DNA from: Eutypa lata
Lineage: Eukaryota; Ascomycota; Sordariomycetes; Xylariales; Diatrypaceae
NCBI GenBank assembly: GCA_022661535.1
Contig: JAKULF010000010.1
Span: 1,674,001-1,738,000, forward strand
DNA: 64,000 nt
Direction of reading: 5' to 3'
Shown: positions 23,649-35,772 of the stretch, in pieces
How the letters are laid out: every line of letters starts with the position of its first letter
Numbering within the stretch: position 1 is the stretch's first letter
Program-made: the position numbers and the translations under genes
The notes under the pieces: generated by a model
Database searches by the model: none
What the model was told of the DNA's origin: nothing
What the model saw: only the letters and a program-made list of their open reading frames with translations

Positions 23649-24903
23649 TCGCGTCTAGTATAGTACAGCACAGCACAGCACAAACTGGGATGCATTTCTT
23701 CGTTTTTCTTCTACGGGGGAGTAGATTATGGTACCGGCGATTTTTCTTTTGCTGCTTGCTAGGTTGGGAGTTTTTGCTTTCATGAACACCCCCTTTTTTT
23801 ATGACAAGAGGGAGAATTGGGGGAGGGAGAAGGGAGAGGCATGATTGAGGAGAGAAGAAGGTAGTGGGTGAGCTTGATTACTTACTTACGTTATCTTGCA
23901 CGGCGGGCTGTTGAATTCTCATCCTTCAGCTGCAGTCAGTTACTATTGTATGTATGGATATGTGCTTGGGTGCTACTGAGCCATTAAATGAAAAAGGGGG
24001 GTTGTTCCCACTGTATGTACGAATAAAAAATTCACGAAGCAAACTGAACTCATTACTACCTACCTCCTACTTAGGCTTAAAACCTATATATCTCTGGCTA
24101 CTACTTACTACCTGCCTACCTATGAATACAGCTACGTTGATAATCGACATCGTCATGGATGGCTTAGTGCTTGATTTCTTCGCTCCAGAAATGATTCATT
24201 TCTACATACGTTATACAGGCATGCGCTTGAGTGTGTATACATATTAATTAATTTTTTTGTTTGGTATGTCTGTCGCTATCCATTTGCCTTTTACCAGCCT
24301 CAAGTCCCTTTGTTTTTTTGTGAGGTAGATAGATAGATGCCTGTCTCTCTCTCTCTCTGTCTTCATGTCTGCCAGCCTATCCGCTTTTTTCTTTTCCTTC
24401 TCGCCACCTGAATCCATGCGTGCAAGAAAAATGTTGAAGAAGAAAAAAAGAAAAAGGACCAATGACCTCTTGAACGTAGATGGATAGACGCGACATCAAT
24501 CGTCTCTTAGGATCCGGCCGGTATAATCGAGGCGCATGGATGGATGGATGGAAAGATGGGAAGAATCGCCCTCGCTGTTTGCTGCCTGCTGCTGCTGCTT
24601 TTTTTGCCTGATCAACTAACTGTATGTACATACACCAGGGGCTAAAGAGTAAAAGGCTCTCTCGCACAACTCTGGTGTTTCCGCTGGGAAAAGGTCCTAG
24701 CGCTGTTCTAGTGTAAGATATATATACGTATATGCAATGTAATGTAATATGATAAAGCGGCTTCATCGTCAGTGCCCTTGCATTTCTGCAAGGAACACAC
24801 GGGAGGGAGAAGCACGCCACAGTAAAGTATGTAGGTCGAGTGTCGGCCCAATTGATCAATCAATCGACTAGGTTTACTCCGTCCACCAACTCCATCATCT
24901 TGC
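23649..24903. other. Convergent intergenic region, smc1 and TFIIE-alpha
   Basis: 3' flanks of two converging genes. It holds a CT run at 24345-24360 and TGGATGGATGGATGG-type short repeats near 24537-24551. No supported gene. Confidence 0.5.
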
Positions 24904-24930
24904 GATCAGATCAGATCAGATCAGATCAGA
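24904..24930. repeat. (GATCA)5 pentanucleotide repeat overlapping a stop codon
   Basis: Five and a half GATCA units on the + strand (TCTGA on the coding minus strand). The TFIIE-alpha TGA stop, complement of 24926-24928, is formed by the first repeat unit. Confidence 0.9.
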
Positions 24931-26394
24931 CGTCCTCGAACGCAACATCGTCATCACTATCACCGTCGCCTCCTCCTCCTCCGCCTCCGGCGGGCTCCTC
25001 GACCTTGACCTTCTTGGCCGGTCGATCCTCAGCTGCCGAGGCAGAGGGTGTATCGGCGGCGCTTGACGTGCCGCTAGACGGAGCCGGACGCTTCTCGGAA
25101 CCTGCAGCGGCGGTAGCGGCATTGGCGGTCGTAGTCGTTTTAGAAGTAGCAGCTGCTGTCCCCGCTGCTGCCGCTGCCGCCCCGAGACCGATATCCTCGA
25201 ACTCTTCCTCGTCGTCTTCTTCTTCCTCTTCGTCCTCGTCGTCATCGTCCTCCTGCTGCTGCTGTTGCTGCAGGCGCGCAAAGACATCATCCACGGCAGC
25301 CTGCTGCGCCGCCGACAAGTCGTCCTCGTCTTCCTTCTTAACTTCCTGGTCGTCTGTCGTCGTCGTTACCGCCGTGGAAATTGCCTTGTTGCTGCTATTG
25401 CTATTATTATTAGGAGCAGCAGCGGTGGTGGCGTTTTTGTCGTTGCTAGCAGGGGTAGTGAAGTCCGTGCCGGTGACGGTGGATTTAACGTGCCACTCGG
25501 GCAGGGCGTTCTCCTGGGCCTTCTTCTCGCGGCGCAGGCGCTCCGCCTCTTTGTCGGCCTCGGAGGGGCCCTCGGCGTCCGTGATGCTGATGGCGATGCT
25601 CTTAGGGCCGGTATTAGCCATGCCCCTGACGGCCGTCGGCTTGGCGATGCTCTCGACCACCACCGACTGCGCCACCTGGTTCTGGGCGTCGCGGACGATG
25701 GGGCGCGCGCCCGAGTGCGCCACCTCGAACGTGTTGTCGGGGATATGCACGCTATCGAGCTGCGGCAGCAGATCCGTGATGAATTTCAGCTGGTTGTTCA
25801 ACTTGGTGGACTCCTCGTGGCCGCCCGTCAGACGGTTGGGATCCTGGGTCAGCGGGTTGTCGCAGCGGTGGCATAAGAAACCCGTTGACTGCGTAAATAC
25901 GGCGTCTATGACCTCAAGTTCCGAGTATTCCGCCTTGCATCGCGTGCAGAAGTAGAGCTTGTTCTCCGTCGTTTGGCTAGCCTTGCTTTGGATCTCCTTG
26001 TCTATAGTGTAGACCCTCCACTTGATGGCGTCGATGGCTTGACGATAATCGATATAGTAGTATGTGCGGTTTGTCGGGCGCTGCTGCCCTTCTTTCAGTT
26101 CGGGCCGGACATGGCTGTAGACGAGAGAGTGAAGATTAGCGTTAAACTGCCGGGGAAATTAAAAAAGGTAGTTCATATGCCATACACCTGAATGAAGCGA
26201 TCCTCCCGCAGTCGACCACAGATCTTGTGTAGGTCCTTCAGGTTCATGTTCATCAGGTACGACATGTCATCATCGCGCAGAGCGGAATGTATGATGAGCG
26301 CATCAACGACAAGGATGTGCCTTCTGTCGAAAGTCTTGGAATCGTCATAGAAGGCGCGTACGACGGAGCGCACAAGGGTCTGGGCTAAATCCAT
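24926..26394 (-). CDS. tfa1: Transcription factor IIE, alpha subunit (Tfa1)
   Basis: Two exons on the minus strand (26394-26186 and 26114-24926) join at a phase-2 intron of 71 nt to 465 residues. The N-terminal TFE winged-helix domain runs from MDLAQTLVRSVVRAFYDD to about 110. A C4 zinc ribbon follows with Cys126, Cys129, Cys151 and Cys154 (YFCTRC and FLCHRC). These are hallmarks of TFIIE-alpha, which recruits and stimulates TFIIH at Pol II promoters. The C-terminal half is low-complexity: a poly-Gln tract, a long Glu/Asp run, Ala/Thr-rich stretches and an acidic end (GDSDDDVAFEDV). I chose the Met at 26394; the frame is open 28 codons further upstream, but that part has no family similarity. 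The alternative donor at 26187 would break phase. Confidence 0.92.
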
Positions 26395-27576
26395 GGTGGT
26401 GATGGATTTTTGTTCGGGTAGCCGAAGAGGCGCAAATGAGGAAATGGTATTGAAGGGTTCAGACGGAATACGAAACAAGGCGTCGGGCGAGTCGATTACT
26501 TCGCAAGAAGATGAAGATGGAGATGAAGAAGTGTAGATGATTCTTTCTTGAGGCGACTTTGAATCGAATCGAATGGAATCGAGTCAGAGGTGGCGTAAGA
26601 AGTCGGATTGAAAATAGGAATTAAGCAGAAAGGTAGATAATTTTAGGTATTGTAAGCAGGGAGATGAATAGAAAGACTAAATCGACCTCCCATTGTTCCC
26701 CAAAAGAATGCGATCTTGCGACAGCGATGTGTCTAGGTAGTTAGTGTTGCTTTCCAACAGTAAAGGGTTCCTATTAGAGCATATTTGAAATTAGGTGGTT
26801 ACTCGATTCAAAGAAAAAGAATGATCGAATGAATAGGTTCAATTGTATTCGGCGTTTCTACTTGGTCAATTCACTTGAGAACAAACAAATGCTCCCAGCC
26901 AATGCTCGCAGGGAATGGAGAGTTTGACGATGAGGCTCAAAGTCGTAGAATGTCGAATGTTACTTTCTGGTAGGTACGTGCTACGTGCATGGTAGATCTT
27001 GTCTTAGATTAGATAAGACTTAACTAAGCTCTACATACATACAGCTGCCTCCTAGATAGTTGCCTATCTACGTCATAATTGTTGCATCAAAGATGAAGTC
27101 TATTTCGTATTCTATGTATTATTGATGTGAGCCACAGCTCATTGGAAGCTTCATGAAGTTGTCTCACTATTGTATACAGTGTATCAAGACTTCCTAACGT
27201 CTTTCCCCGTACTCTCCAAGGTAAATAACCTCACTACAAATTGGTAGAAGCACTCTAATGCGCGGCCTCTCACTGTTGCTATCCCTACGCAAAGTAGGTA
27301 TCAATGTGCCTAAGGCCAAGTCCCTAGAATTGTTTACATTTGGAGAAATCAGTATTATTCCTTTGCAATAGGTTCCTTGCGCAAGTCATCAGAGCGGCAA
27401 GGTAAACAATCTCAGTCCATCGATCAAAGCAACAGACAACCATCCCAAATAAGTCCATCATGAGCCTGAGACGCTTCCATCTAAGAGTCAAGCGTTCAGT
27501 GTTCAAAGGAAAGTGACGTTAAAATATACGAACGCTATCTGCCTTGAAACGCATACAAGCGCATCAGATCGTCATC
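26395..27576. other. Divergent promoter region, tfa1 and pol4-like gene
   Basis: 1.2 kb between divergent genes. Near 26558-26585 there is a short GAATC repeat (TTGAATCGAATCGAATGG). No supported gene. Confidence 0.5.
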
Positions 27577-29407
27577 ATGGTACTCGCGTTTCCTACCATA
27601 TATCTATTACCTAAGGGCCTGGACCCTGGCTATTTGTCTGAACTTGAGGGTCAAATTCCCTCCTTAACGCACGACGCCAACGAAGCTGAGATTGTTCTCG
27701 GCAAAGTATCACAGCCAGTTCGAGCGAAATGGGAACTCAGGACTCGAAACGTGTTTACCGAGGATATACAGCCTAGCCAGCCGTTGGATATAGATGATAA
27801 TAGTTCGGGTCCTCCCACCAAGCGCAGAAAGGTATCTAATTCACTCGCTCGTGATATTGGATCCAGTATCACGTCTGACAGCGATGCTAGCACAACTGCA
27901 TCTGTAATGTCCGGTTCCTCAAAAAACATTATCAACGTCGTAAAGCTAAGCTGGTTTCTGGACTGCTTAAAAAGCAACTCCATCTTGCCATTGGATAATT
28001 ACTTGGTATACCAGGGCGTCAAGGTGCCGCCACCTAAAAAGCCTGCTGCTGTTGTGCCTCAAAATACCGGCCAGAAGTCTGGTTCAGGATGGGGTTCCCA
28101 GTATACGTCGAGCTCCCAACATCCTAGAACCCACGGTCGTCTGAAAAGGCCCGGGTTGAAGCCGGAGAGCACATCAGAGCACGATCGAGCTGTGAGGATG
28201 CCGCCAATCCCAGATTATCTTCATACAACATATTCCTGCCAACGCCCAACTCCAGCCAACTCACCCAATGCTGCGTTCATTCAACAGTTAAAAGAGATTC
28301 GGTTAATCAGAACGCTAGCGGGTGATAAGGTCAGTGAGAGGGCTTACTCAACAGCCATTTCTACCTTGGCTTCTTATCCACACCAGATTTCGTGCGTGCC
28401 CGGTAAGCTCGAGTCATTCATCCCCTTAAAACTGAACGAGACTGACTATGCATGCAGAGATTGAGAGGTTGCCTGGATGCAGCACAAAGATAGCTGGGCT
28501 TTGGAACGAATGGAGAGAGGAAGGCTTGGTTCAGGAGGTCGAAGATGCTAAGGTCAATACGAGGTTATGCGTGCTCAACCTTTTCTACGAAATTTGGGGT
28601 GTGGCAGAGACTACAGCTCGCGAGTTCTACAAGAAAGGTTGGAGGGACCTTGATGACATTGTGGAATATGGGTGGGATACCCTTAGTCGAGTTCAGCAAA
28701 TCGGCGTCAAATTCTACGAGGAGTTTCAATTAAAGATCCCTCGTGCCGAGGTCGAATCGATCGGGCAGACGATACTACAGCACGCCAACAAACTTCACAC
28801 CGGTTTCCAGGTGGTGATAGTGGGAGGCTATAGGCGAGGGAAGAAGGAAAGTGGTGACGTCGATGTGGTCCTCAGCCACCCTAATCCAGCCTGTACCTTG
28901 AATTTCGTCGAGGCGATAGTCGACAGCCTCGAAAACGACGGGTATATCACCCACACGCTTACTCTCAGCACGAAGAACAGCGAGCGAGGCCAGACGCCAG
29001 TTTCATGGAAGGGAGAAGACAGGCCAAGTGGATCCGGGTTTGATACACTGGATAAAGCTCTGGTAGTCTGGCAGGATCCGGTGTGGGACAAGTCCGCGGC
29101 AGAGAAGAATCCCAATTTGCACCGAAGGGTGGACATCATCATAAGCCCGTGGAGCACGGCCGGATGTGCCGTTCTGGGCTGGTCCGGAGCCACGACGTTC
29201 GAGCGAGACCTCCGAAGATACTGCAAACGCGAGAAGAAGTTGAAGTTCGATAGCAGCGGCATTAGGAGCCGGACGGATGGCCGCTGGGTCGACGTTGAGA
29301 GTGACGCCAACGGCCCGGCCCCGGACATGCTAACGGCGGAGAAGAGAATTTTCAGCAGCTTGGGTCTGGAGTGGAGGTCGCCGGAGGAAAGATGCACGGA
29401 TGGATAG
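27577..29407 (+). CDS. pol4: Family X DNA polymerase, Pol4/mu-like
   Basis: Two exons (27577-28402, 28458-29407; intron 55 nt) give 591 residues. The N-terminus (FPTIYLLPKGL to about 150) is a BRCT domain with the typical VVKLSWFLDCLKSN helix, split by a Ser/Thr/Lys-rich insert. The catalytic part has the 8-kDa helix-hairpin-helix (ERLPGCSTKIA), the second HhH (LSRVQQIGVKFYEEF), the palm motif GGYRRGKKESGDVDVV with metal-binding Asp409 and Asp411, and RRVDIII with the third Asp at 501. It ends with YxxRxxx-less thumb sequences and SLGLEWRSPEER. Known role of fungal Pol4: gap filling in non-homologous end joining and base excision repair, in the nucleus. The ATG at 27577 is preferred over 27544 because it starts directly at the BRCT strand. 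Lambda-like assignment is possible. Confidence 0.9.
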
Positions 29408-30547
29408 TTTGCTACTACTACGTACATATCCTTTTCTTCTCTAACCGCATTTACCTAAGTGACAGGTGCTAATAAGAACCTGAGGTCATCATCCTCATCA
29501 TCACAATTGTAAATCATTATTTTCATTTTCTCTCCGAGATGTGTGACTACCTATGTAGGTACGTAGTAATTTGCATCAACCAGATCGAATGTGTTCCAAA
29601 TCGAGGCCGCTTGAGACGGCACCATTGGTGTCTGCCGTCTTTCTATCTAGAGCTCTAAAGAAACCATATACGTGGCTTGATATAGCGGGCAGGATTTCGC
29701 GCGGCCTTCGGAGCGTTTTTTGTGGTTTTATAGCCACCTCCTCAACGACTCGGGGGCTGTATCTCTCCGAGTCCACCCATGTCCCCCCACAAACAAGGCC
29801 AAAACGTGCCGAACGTGTCAGACCAAGCGGGTCTGGACCAGGAGAGAAGGGAAAAGCTTCATGCACCTGCCGCCATGATCGCTATTGTACTGTCGTTGTT
29901 CGTATGTACGAGCGCGGGAGGCAGGCAGGTCGCCTTTTTTTTCTTCTTTTTCTTCAACGTTCCATTCATTTCATCTCATTTCATTTCATTATCAGCACTA
30001 CCACAGGCCACACAGACACGGCGGGAAAGGTTCGTCCGCGGAAAGGGAAGTCCCCTTGATTTATAATAACGGGAATGGAGCAAAAAAAAAGGATTGACGT
30101 ACATACGTACATAGAACGGGCCACGAGAATGGTATGGGATTAGTTGATCGAATTATGAGACTATGTAGATATCAAACGTAAACAAAATACATACCTACAT
30201 AGGACAGATAGATAGGTAGACGGACAGACAGAAAGAAAGTGCCCGCGGACCACTAGTCAGTATTTATATACAGTAGTTAGTCCCCATCCGTCCGTTCATC
30301 CGTCCATCCCATCCCATCCCAGCTCCTTATTAGATTATCCTGACGCGATTCCAAAACCAACATTGCGAACCAAGAAGGATTCTTCCTTATATAACTATAT
30401 ATACACTATTATATCACGCCATCCACGCCATCTTCGCGACACCTTTTAAGGCTTTGCTTTGCTGCAGTAGTTCGACTTTCTCACGCCACCAACCAATCGT
30501 TTCCTCCTCCTCCTACTACATACTTAAAATAAAAAAAATCCGCCAAG
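29408..30547. other. Intergenic region
   Basis: No supported gene. Short low-complexity patches occur (T-rich at about 29932-29955; TCATTTCATT-type repeats near 29967-29990). A 162-codon frame at 29571-30059 lacks protein-like composition. Confidence 0.5.
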
Positions 30548-31586
30548 ATGTCTCTCACTCTTGAACTCCCTGCCGAGTACGGGTAAGTCACCACCACCAC
30601 CACCAATAATCAATCAATCCGTCATCACCTAACGACGGGCCGTCCCCTTGGCCTTCCTTCCCCTTCCGCTCTCCTCCCCTTTCCCAGAAAAAGCATCGTG
30701 CGAAGGTATTCCCGCATGTGCGATGCACTTGGTACCGTCCACTCGGTACCTACCTACCTAGCTAGCTAAAAGGGGCCGGAAAAAGGAAGGAAGAGACCCG
30801 GCTTGCCGGAACCATCCGTCTGGTACCACCCCATTGGAACAGTTGACCTGCATTACATACGCACATACGTACCTACCATGAACACCACTTGACGTACATA
30901 CTACATGATGTAGCCTATGAAATACATTCGTTCATTCACTTGAACTACAGTGGAGACACATCATATAAACTGCATGCATGCTTACATACATACTACCACA
31001 TTATATATCGTTACACACACATATATAAATATATACTAACATACGCATGACAATATAGCTACACCCTGACCGTCGCGGCGACCTCGCTCCTGCTCAACAT
31101 ATACCACATGGCTCGAGCGGCGGGGGCGCGCAAAGCGGCCGGGATCCCGTACCCGAACCCGTACGCGACGGCCGAGCAGGCCGAGAAGGACCCGAAGGCG
31201 TTCGCCTTCAACTGCGCGCAGCGGGCGTGAGTTTTTGTTTCTCTCTTCCCTTCTGTCCATTCCCCTCCCTCTACAGTTATTCACTTAGCTTTGCCGACAA
31301 ACTAACTCATGACCCCATCCACCCACCCACCAGTCACGCCAACTACATCGAGAACATCACGGCCTTCCTGGGCTCGCTGATGATCTCGAGCCTGTCGTTC
31401 CCGCGGGCGGGCGCCGCGCTCGGCGGCGTCTGGGTCGTGGGCCGCCTCATGTACGGCATCGGGTACACGGCCAACGGGCCCCAGGGGCGCGCCAAGGGGT
31501 TCATGGTGAGCGGCCTTAGCCAGTTGGCGCTGGCTTTCATGGCCGTCTTTTCGGCCACCAAGTTCCTCCCCGCTTCCCCATTCTAA
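30548..31586 (+). CDS. MAPEG-family microsomal glutathione S-transferase 3 homologue
   Basis: Three exons (30548-30582, 31059-31226, 31334-31586) give 151 residues, the normal MAPEG length. Four hydrophobic helices are seen: YTLTVAATSLLLNIYHMA, the helix around ENITAFLGSLMISSLSFP, GGVWVVGRLMYGIGY and LSQLALAFMAVFSA. MGST3 signatures are FNCAQRAHANYIEN (RxHxNxxE) and GRLMYGIGYTANGPQGR. The family sits in the ER or outer mitochondrial membrane and conjugates or reduces lipid peroxides with glutathione. Intron 1 is 476 nt, the longest in this window, and is packed with ACATAC and TACCTACC repeats. Exons 2 and 3 are strongly GC-rich while the introns are not. Confidence 0.92.
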
Positions 31587-31868
31587 AGGAACTGCGATGG
31601 TATAAGAGGCGTATACATATAGATGTGTGTATATAAAATTGGTGTATGTAGTCGGTTCCGTGGCTGTGTTTAGGGGGGATGAGATAGATGTCGTGGGTCA
31701 TTGTCGAGGGAGTAAAAAAATCGTGTAGAATAACGAGCGCACATAAACATAAAAGCATTGTGGATACTGAGTGTACAATAAATCCGTTGCCATCGTTTTG
31801 CTTTATTTCAACGCCATGTTGCTGCTAAGATTAACACATGAGCTCTCTCTTTTCCTGCAGCGTTAATT

Positions 31869-33629
31869 TTATCTTCTTTGCATCGGATTTCGCTTCCGAA
31901 GTTCTGTCACGTGTTCCTCTGGCTCTGGCTCCGGCGCTGTCTCGTCCGTGTCTGCGACCCCAAACTCATGGCCGTTGTTGCCAAGAAGGTAGTCGCCGAA
32001 GAACTTCATCGCTTGGACGAGCTCCCGGCCGGTAGGAACGATGTTGTCGCTAGGTAGCAGGAAACCGTAGCTTCCGGTGTCTCTAAGCTTGACCTGGTAG
32101 CTGTACGGGACCTCGAGCTCATGGGTAATGTAGTCAATCAACGAGCCACCGCGGTTCTCAACCCGCGCCCTGTCGCTTCCCAACAGGGAGTTCTCCGACG
32201 TATCTCCACCGGTGGCGGCACCTTCACAAGCTGAGGCCACAGTATAGACCTCCCCGTTAGTCAGTCGCATATGCTTGGCTAGGTTATAAGCCACCTCCTG
32301 GAGATTCTCTGCGTTAGGTGGAGAGCTATCGCAGGAATACTCATAAGGGATCAGGATCTGTTGGGAATACGAGTGAAGGTCAATGAATCCCACGAGATTG
32401 GTGCCAGTTTCGGTCACATTCCGAGCCCAGTCCGCCAATTCGCAAGCCTCGACGGCTTCAAAGGGGGCATGGCCACCATAGCTCTCGGAGCACTCTTCAT
32501 CGTAATATGAATACTGGTGCTCAATCCCATTCCATTGATATCCGAAGACATGGTCCAAGTCGTATCCAGGACAGCTGGAATGGCTAGTGGGCTGTCTCGA
32601 CTTGCGCCAGAGGCGGTCGACTTCCCAGGTATACTCGTAGCCGTCGGGGTTCACCACCGGGATAAATATGATGTCGAATTGTTCGAGGATTTTCTTGACC
32701 ATCGGATCATTGTCAACAGATGTGATGAAAGACCAGGCAACGTAGTTGACCGTGCTAGTCGATATCCACTCCCGGGCGTGAAGCCCGCCCGTAATGAGTA
32801 TCGCATCCCTCGGGGTTCCATCCACCGCGTCCGGTGATCTCAAGCCCACTCTCAAAGCCGGTATATCACGTCCTTCATATGATTTGCCAATACTAGTCAT
32901 GCGCACGACGCCGCGTCCCTTGAACATCGACTCGAGCAGGCGCATCCATGTCGTGATAACGTGAAGCGGCTGGTAATCCTGGAAGAACAGGTCGTGGATG
33001 CCTTGTCTCTTCGTCGAGTGCGTCTGAGGGGTCGTACTACCGCGATTGTGTAGGATAGATTGCAGCTCCGAGTCAATCTCGGGAGTGGCGGGCGGATACG
33101 TAGCGGCGATCGCACGCCCGACGTTGGGGATGAGGACCGAGTAGCTCGACCGCAGCGATTCGGGGAGAAGACTTAAGAAGGCGCGGATCCGACGGTCGGG
33201 GCCAATTCGAATGTCGGTATAGTTGGCGGTAAAATCCCAGACGTCCACGAGCATGCGGTCGATGCCACCCCTCAGGGCGGCCTCGTCTTCTTTCGTCGAG
33301 ACGTTGAATCGGATGACGACTTGGTCGTCGTAGTAGCGAAGCTGGTCCAGCACCCGTTCGTTGTCCCGCCAGAAGTGCTGCGGCCTGCTATTCTTGCGCG
33401 ACGACAGCCATTTGAAGGGATTCAGGTCGAGTATTCTCCTGTAGAATGACGGTGCTGCGTCCGGTTCAATTGGTGGTTGGGCAGTTATGGGCTCGGCCGG
33501 TTTGATAGGAAGACCCGTCCTGGGATCTAAGGCGAAGTTGTTCCATTGGGCGGAAGATGAGGGGAGGCAGGTCACAATTAGGAACAGACCAAGTACAAGT
33601 GTTAAAGGGGAAAGCAGTTTTGAGACCAT
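31869..33629 (-). CDS. ecm14: Ecm14-like inactive M14 metallocarboxypeptidase
   Basis: A single frame of 586 residues. An N-terminal hydrophobic signal peptide (LLSPLTLVLGLFLIVTC, about 4-20) is followed by a propeptide domain (about 75-175) and an M14 domain (about 215-550). The zinc-ligand motif HAREW is intact, at His284 and Glu287. The substrate-binding Asn-Arg of active enzymes is replaced by the sequence HVFGYQWNG, and the catalytic Glu of the usual ELRDTG is Lys514 (VKLRDTGSYGF). These replacements are the known hallmark of Ecm14, a secreted or vacuolar pseudo-peptidase linked to cell-wall biogenesis in yeast. There are two NxS/T sites in the propeptide (NVS, NYT). The C-terminus is acidic and then basic (RKRNPMQRR). 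It converges on the MAPEG gene with 282 bp between stops. Confidence 0.93.
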   Translation of the reverse strand: MVSKLLSPLTLVLGLFLIVTCLPSSSAQWNNFALDPRTGLPIKPAEPITAQPPIEPDAAPSFYRRILDLNPFKWLSSRKNSRPQHFWRDNERVLDQLRYYDDQVVIRFNVSTKEDEAALRGGIDRMLVDVWDFTANYTDIRIGPDRRIRAFLSLLPESLRSSYSVLIPNVGRAIAATYPPATPEIDSELQSILHNRGSTTPQTHSTKRQGIHDLFFQDYQPLHVITTWMRLLESMFKGRGVVRMTSIGKSYEGRDIPALRVGLRSPDAVDGTPRDAILITGGLHAREWISTSTVNYVAWSFITSVDNDPMVKKILEQFDIIFIPVVNPDGYEYTWEVDRLWRKSRQPTSHSSCPGYDLDHVFGYQWNGIEHQYSYYDEECSESYGGHAPFEAVEACELADWARNVTETGTNLVGFIDLHSYSQQILIPYEYSCDSSPPNAENLQEVAYNLAKHMRLTNGEVYTVASACEGAATGGDTSENSLLGSDRARVENRGGSLIDYITHELEVPYSYQVKLRDTGSYGFLLPSDNIVPTGRELVQAMKFFGDYLLGNNGHEFGVADTDETAPEPEPEEHVTELRKRNPMQRR

Positions 33630-35772
33630 TGTGCATCCAGCTATAAGGTTGTTTCAGCTATATCTAGAAGCTTGAGCAACATTTACACAAAGCTCGGAAT
33701 TGATTTTTGGAGACAGGTTACTTAGAATAGCGACCGTGACTCCGGACGAGAAGTCGTCTATGCCAGAATAGAGTTGCCTAAATTGTATCCACATTCTCGG
33801 GTACCTTCCAGCCCTCCCAGGCAGCTACGTAAGAAAAAACAGAGATCGCACCATGTGGGTCCCTGCTATATATAGTCTAGTAAATGGTCTAGTTAAGGGG
33901 GGATTCTCAGAATAAATCCCTAGCCAATCAACCTTGCATATGGCAATAGTTAGAGGTAGTCTCTAAACTTTACTTTCACAACAGTTTGTCTTCGGCAGCT
34001 TATATACTATTATTTTCTAACTTAACATAAGTACGTATACATAACGTGATAGTTCTCGGCGTGGTAATTGGTGAGGAGGCCGTTTGAGGAGGATGTTTGA
34101 GGAGATGTTTAATAAGCTACCAGTTAAGTATATCATAGAGAAAAGTATCTTCAAAGCAACACATGTCAGACCGAAGCTGGTGTAACTTGAACCAACCACC
34201 AAAGGCACGTTAGCTATCATGTATATATGTTTAGGTTCGTCACCACGCGCCTCGTAGTTTACATAAAGACTCAAGGAGACATAGGACTGGTATTCCAACT
34301 CTGTTTCCAATCTATAGAATAAATAAAGCTATCAGGTGCAATGCTTATATCATCGTGGGTGAACGGTACAACCCCAGATAGTGTATTAACTCGGTAGCTC
34401 AAGGTGAGCTCCTCATACTATCAATAAATTTCGTTCTAGTATAGCTCGCCATCATCAGTGAATTCATAGTCTAGAACAAGCATTCTACTGTTATTACTGA
34501 ATATTGCAGTTACGGCTCCGGTTATAAGTGGTGTAGTAGAAACCGGTTGCATGATCTCTTGCGCGTAGTTGGTAGTGTCATTCTTCAGGTTTTCCTAAAC
34601 TCATTAATACATCAGGCTCAAAGTCTCAGCTCAACCTCCTTTGAGCACTCAAGAAAGTTTTCTATGCCTCGAGAAGTTGTGCTGGATCCATTATGTATTG
34701 CTGGGTTGCATAATGACGATGCGATCTACAAGATGGGTTGTTATCGTATGAGCCCTCCGTCCGAGGTTTTAGGGATAGGCCTTGTTTAAAATTATTGCAG
34801 CACCGGTAACTGAGACAAGTTGATATAGAAAAGGATCATTGCAGATGATCGACCTACATAAATACAGGCGCTCCAATAGTAATTCGTTTCCTCCCAATGG
34901 AGGGCGTCACTGTGTGAAACATACCAGAAGATTTCGTCCTATTGACGGATCTATGTTCGTTCTTCTGAGGAGGCTTAGGTGTCTAAGCTTTGGAGTAGTG
35001 TACATTTGTATAGGGGTTTCTCTTTGAAAGATGAAAATATCCCCGAATCATGATTCATACTCTTCTGCTGAAGGTAGATCCTATGAATAGTTTGGATGGG
35101 GCTCAAGAAGTGCCTTTAAGCGCACGCATGATGTCAACTCAGCCCAAAATCTCCCAAAATACCCCGACTGGTGCGGCTCGTACTTCCAGGACCACCTCGT
35201 ATTATATCTCGGCAGTCATACCACATTAAGCTTCTCCCCCACGTGACAGGCGGCAGGCGCTTTCCCTTTCGGTCCAGGGGCAAAGAGGCTGATTGGTGGA
35301 TTGATTAAAGCTCTCGAGATGCCGTTTGTTTATGCATCCAGGTGTCGCATCATAAACAATCACCCGGGATTTGCACAGGGAAATGCGGAGAACCTGGCGT
35401 GCCGGGCTGACCAGAACAGCCAGAGATCGGCGACGTTCTTACCTAGAACCGTCTACGGGAGTTACATGAAACGCGACCAAGCACGGAGCTACGGTCGTAT
35501 CGCGCGTTCGACAAGAAACAAAAATCGTGCTATTCGGCTCCGCTTCCCCTCGCATGCAATATACGTAGGGAGCACAGGTGGGCGGCAGAATGATACTATA
35601 GCTACTTGGCTACGAATGCTGGGAGCGCGATAATGATAAAAGGGGAGGCGACCGCCCTGCCCAAGATTCAAGAAGGCACTGCTTTGCATCGCCCACCGCA
35701 TCTCCCTACTACCTCCTTAGTTACCTATTCACCTCCAGATACTACCATCTGTCTGCCCAGTTATCTGCCATC
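33630..35772. other. Intergenic region, ecm14 and GH16 gene
   Basis: 2.1 kb, AT-leaning from about 33900 to 35100, with no recognisable gene. Close to the GH16 gene, at about 35240, there is CCCACGTGACAG (an E-box-type CACGTGAC), and an inverted CCAAT (ATTGG) near 35293. These could belong to the GH16 promoter. Frames of 62-110 codons here show no protein-family features. Confidence 0.5.

Noticed and set aside
29571..30059. 162-codon frame between pol4-like and MAPEG genes
   Set aside because: No family features, poly-Phe tract from a T-run, and no sensible splice or promoter context.
33950..35100. AT-leaning segment as a second RIP relic
   Set aside because: Base composition is only mildly AT-rich, C and G occur in all contexts, and no flanking repeats were found.
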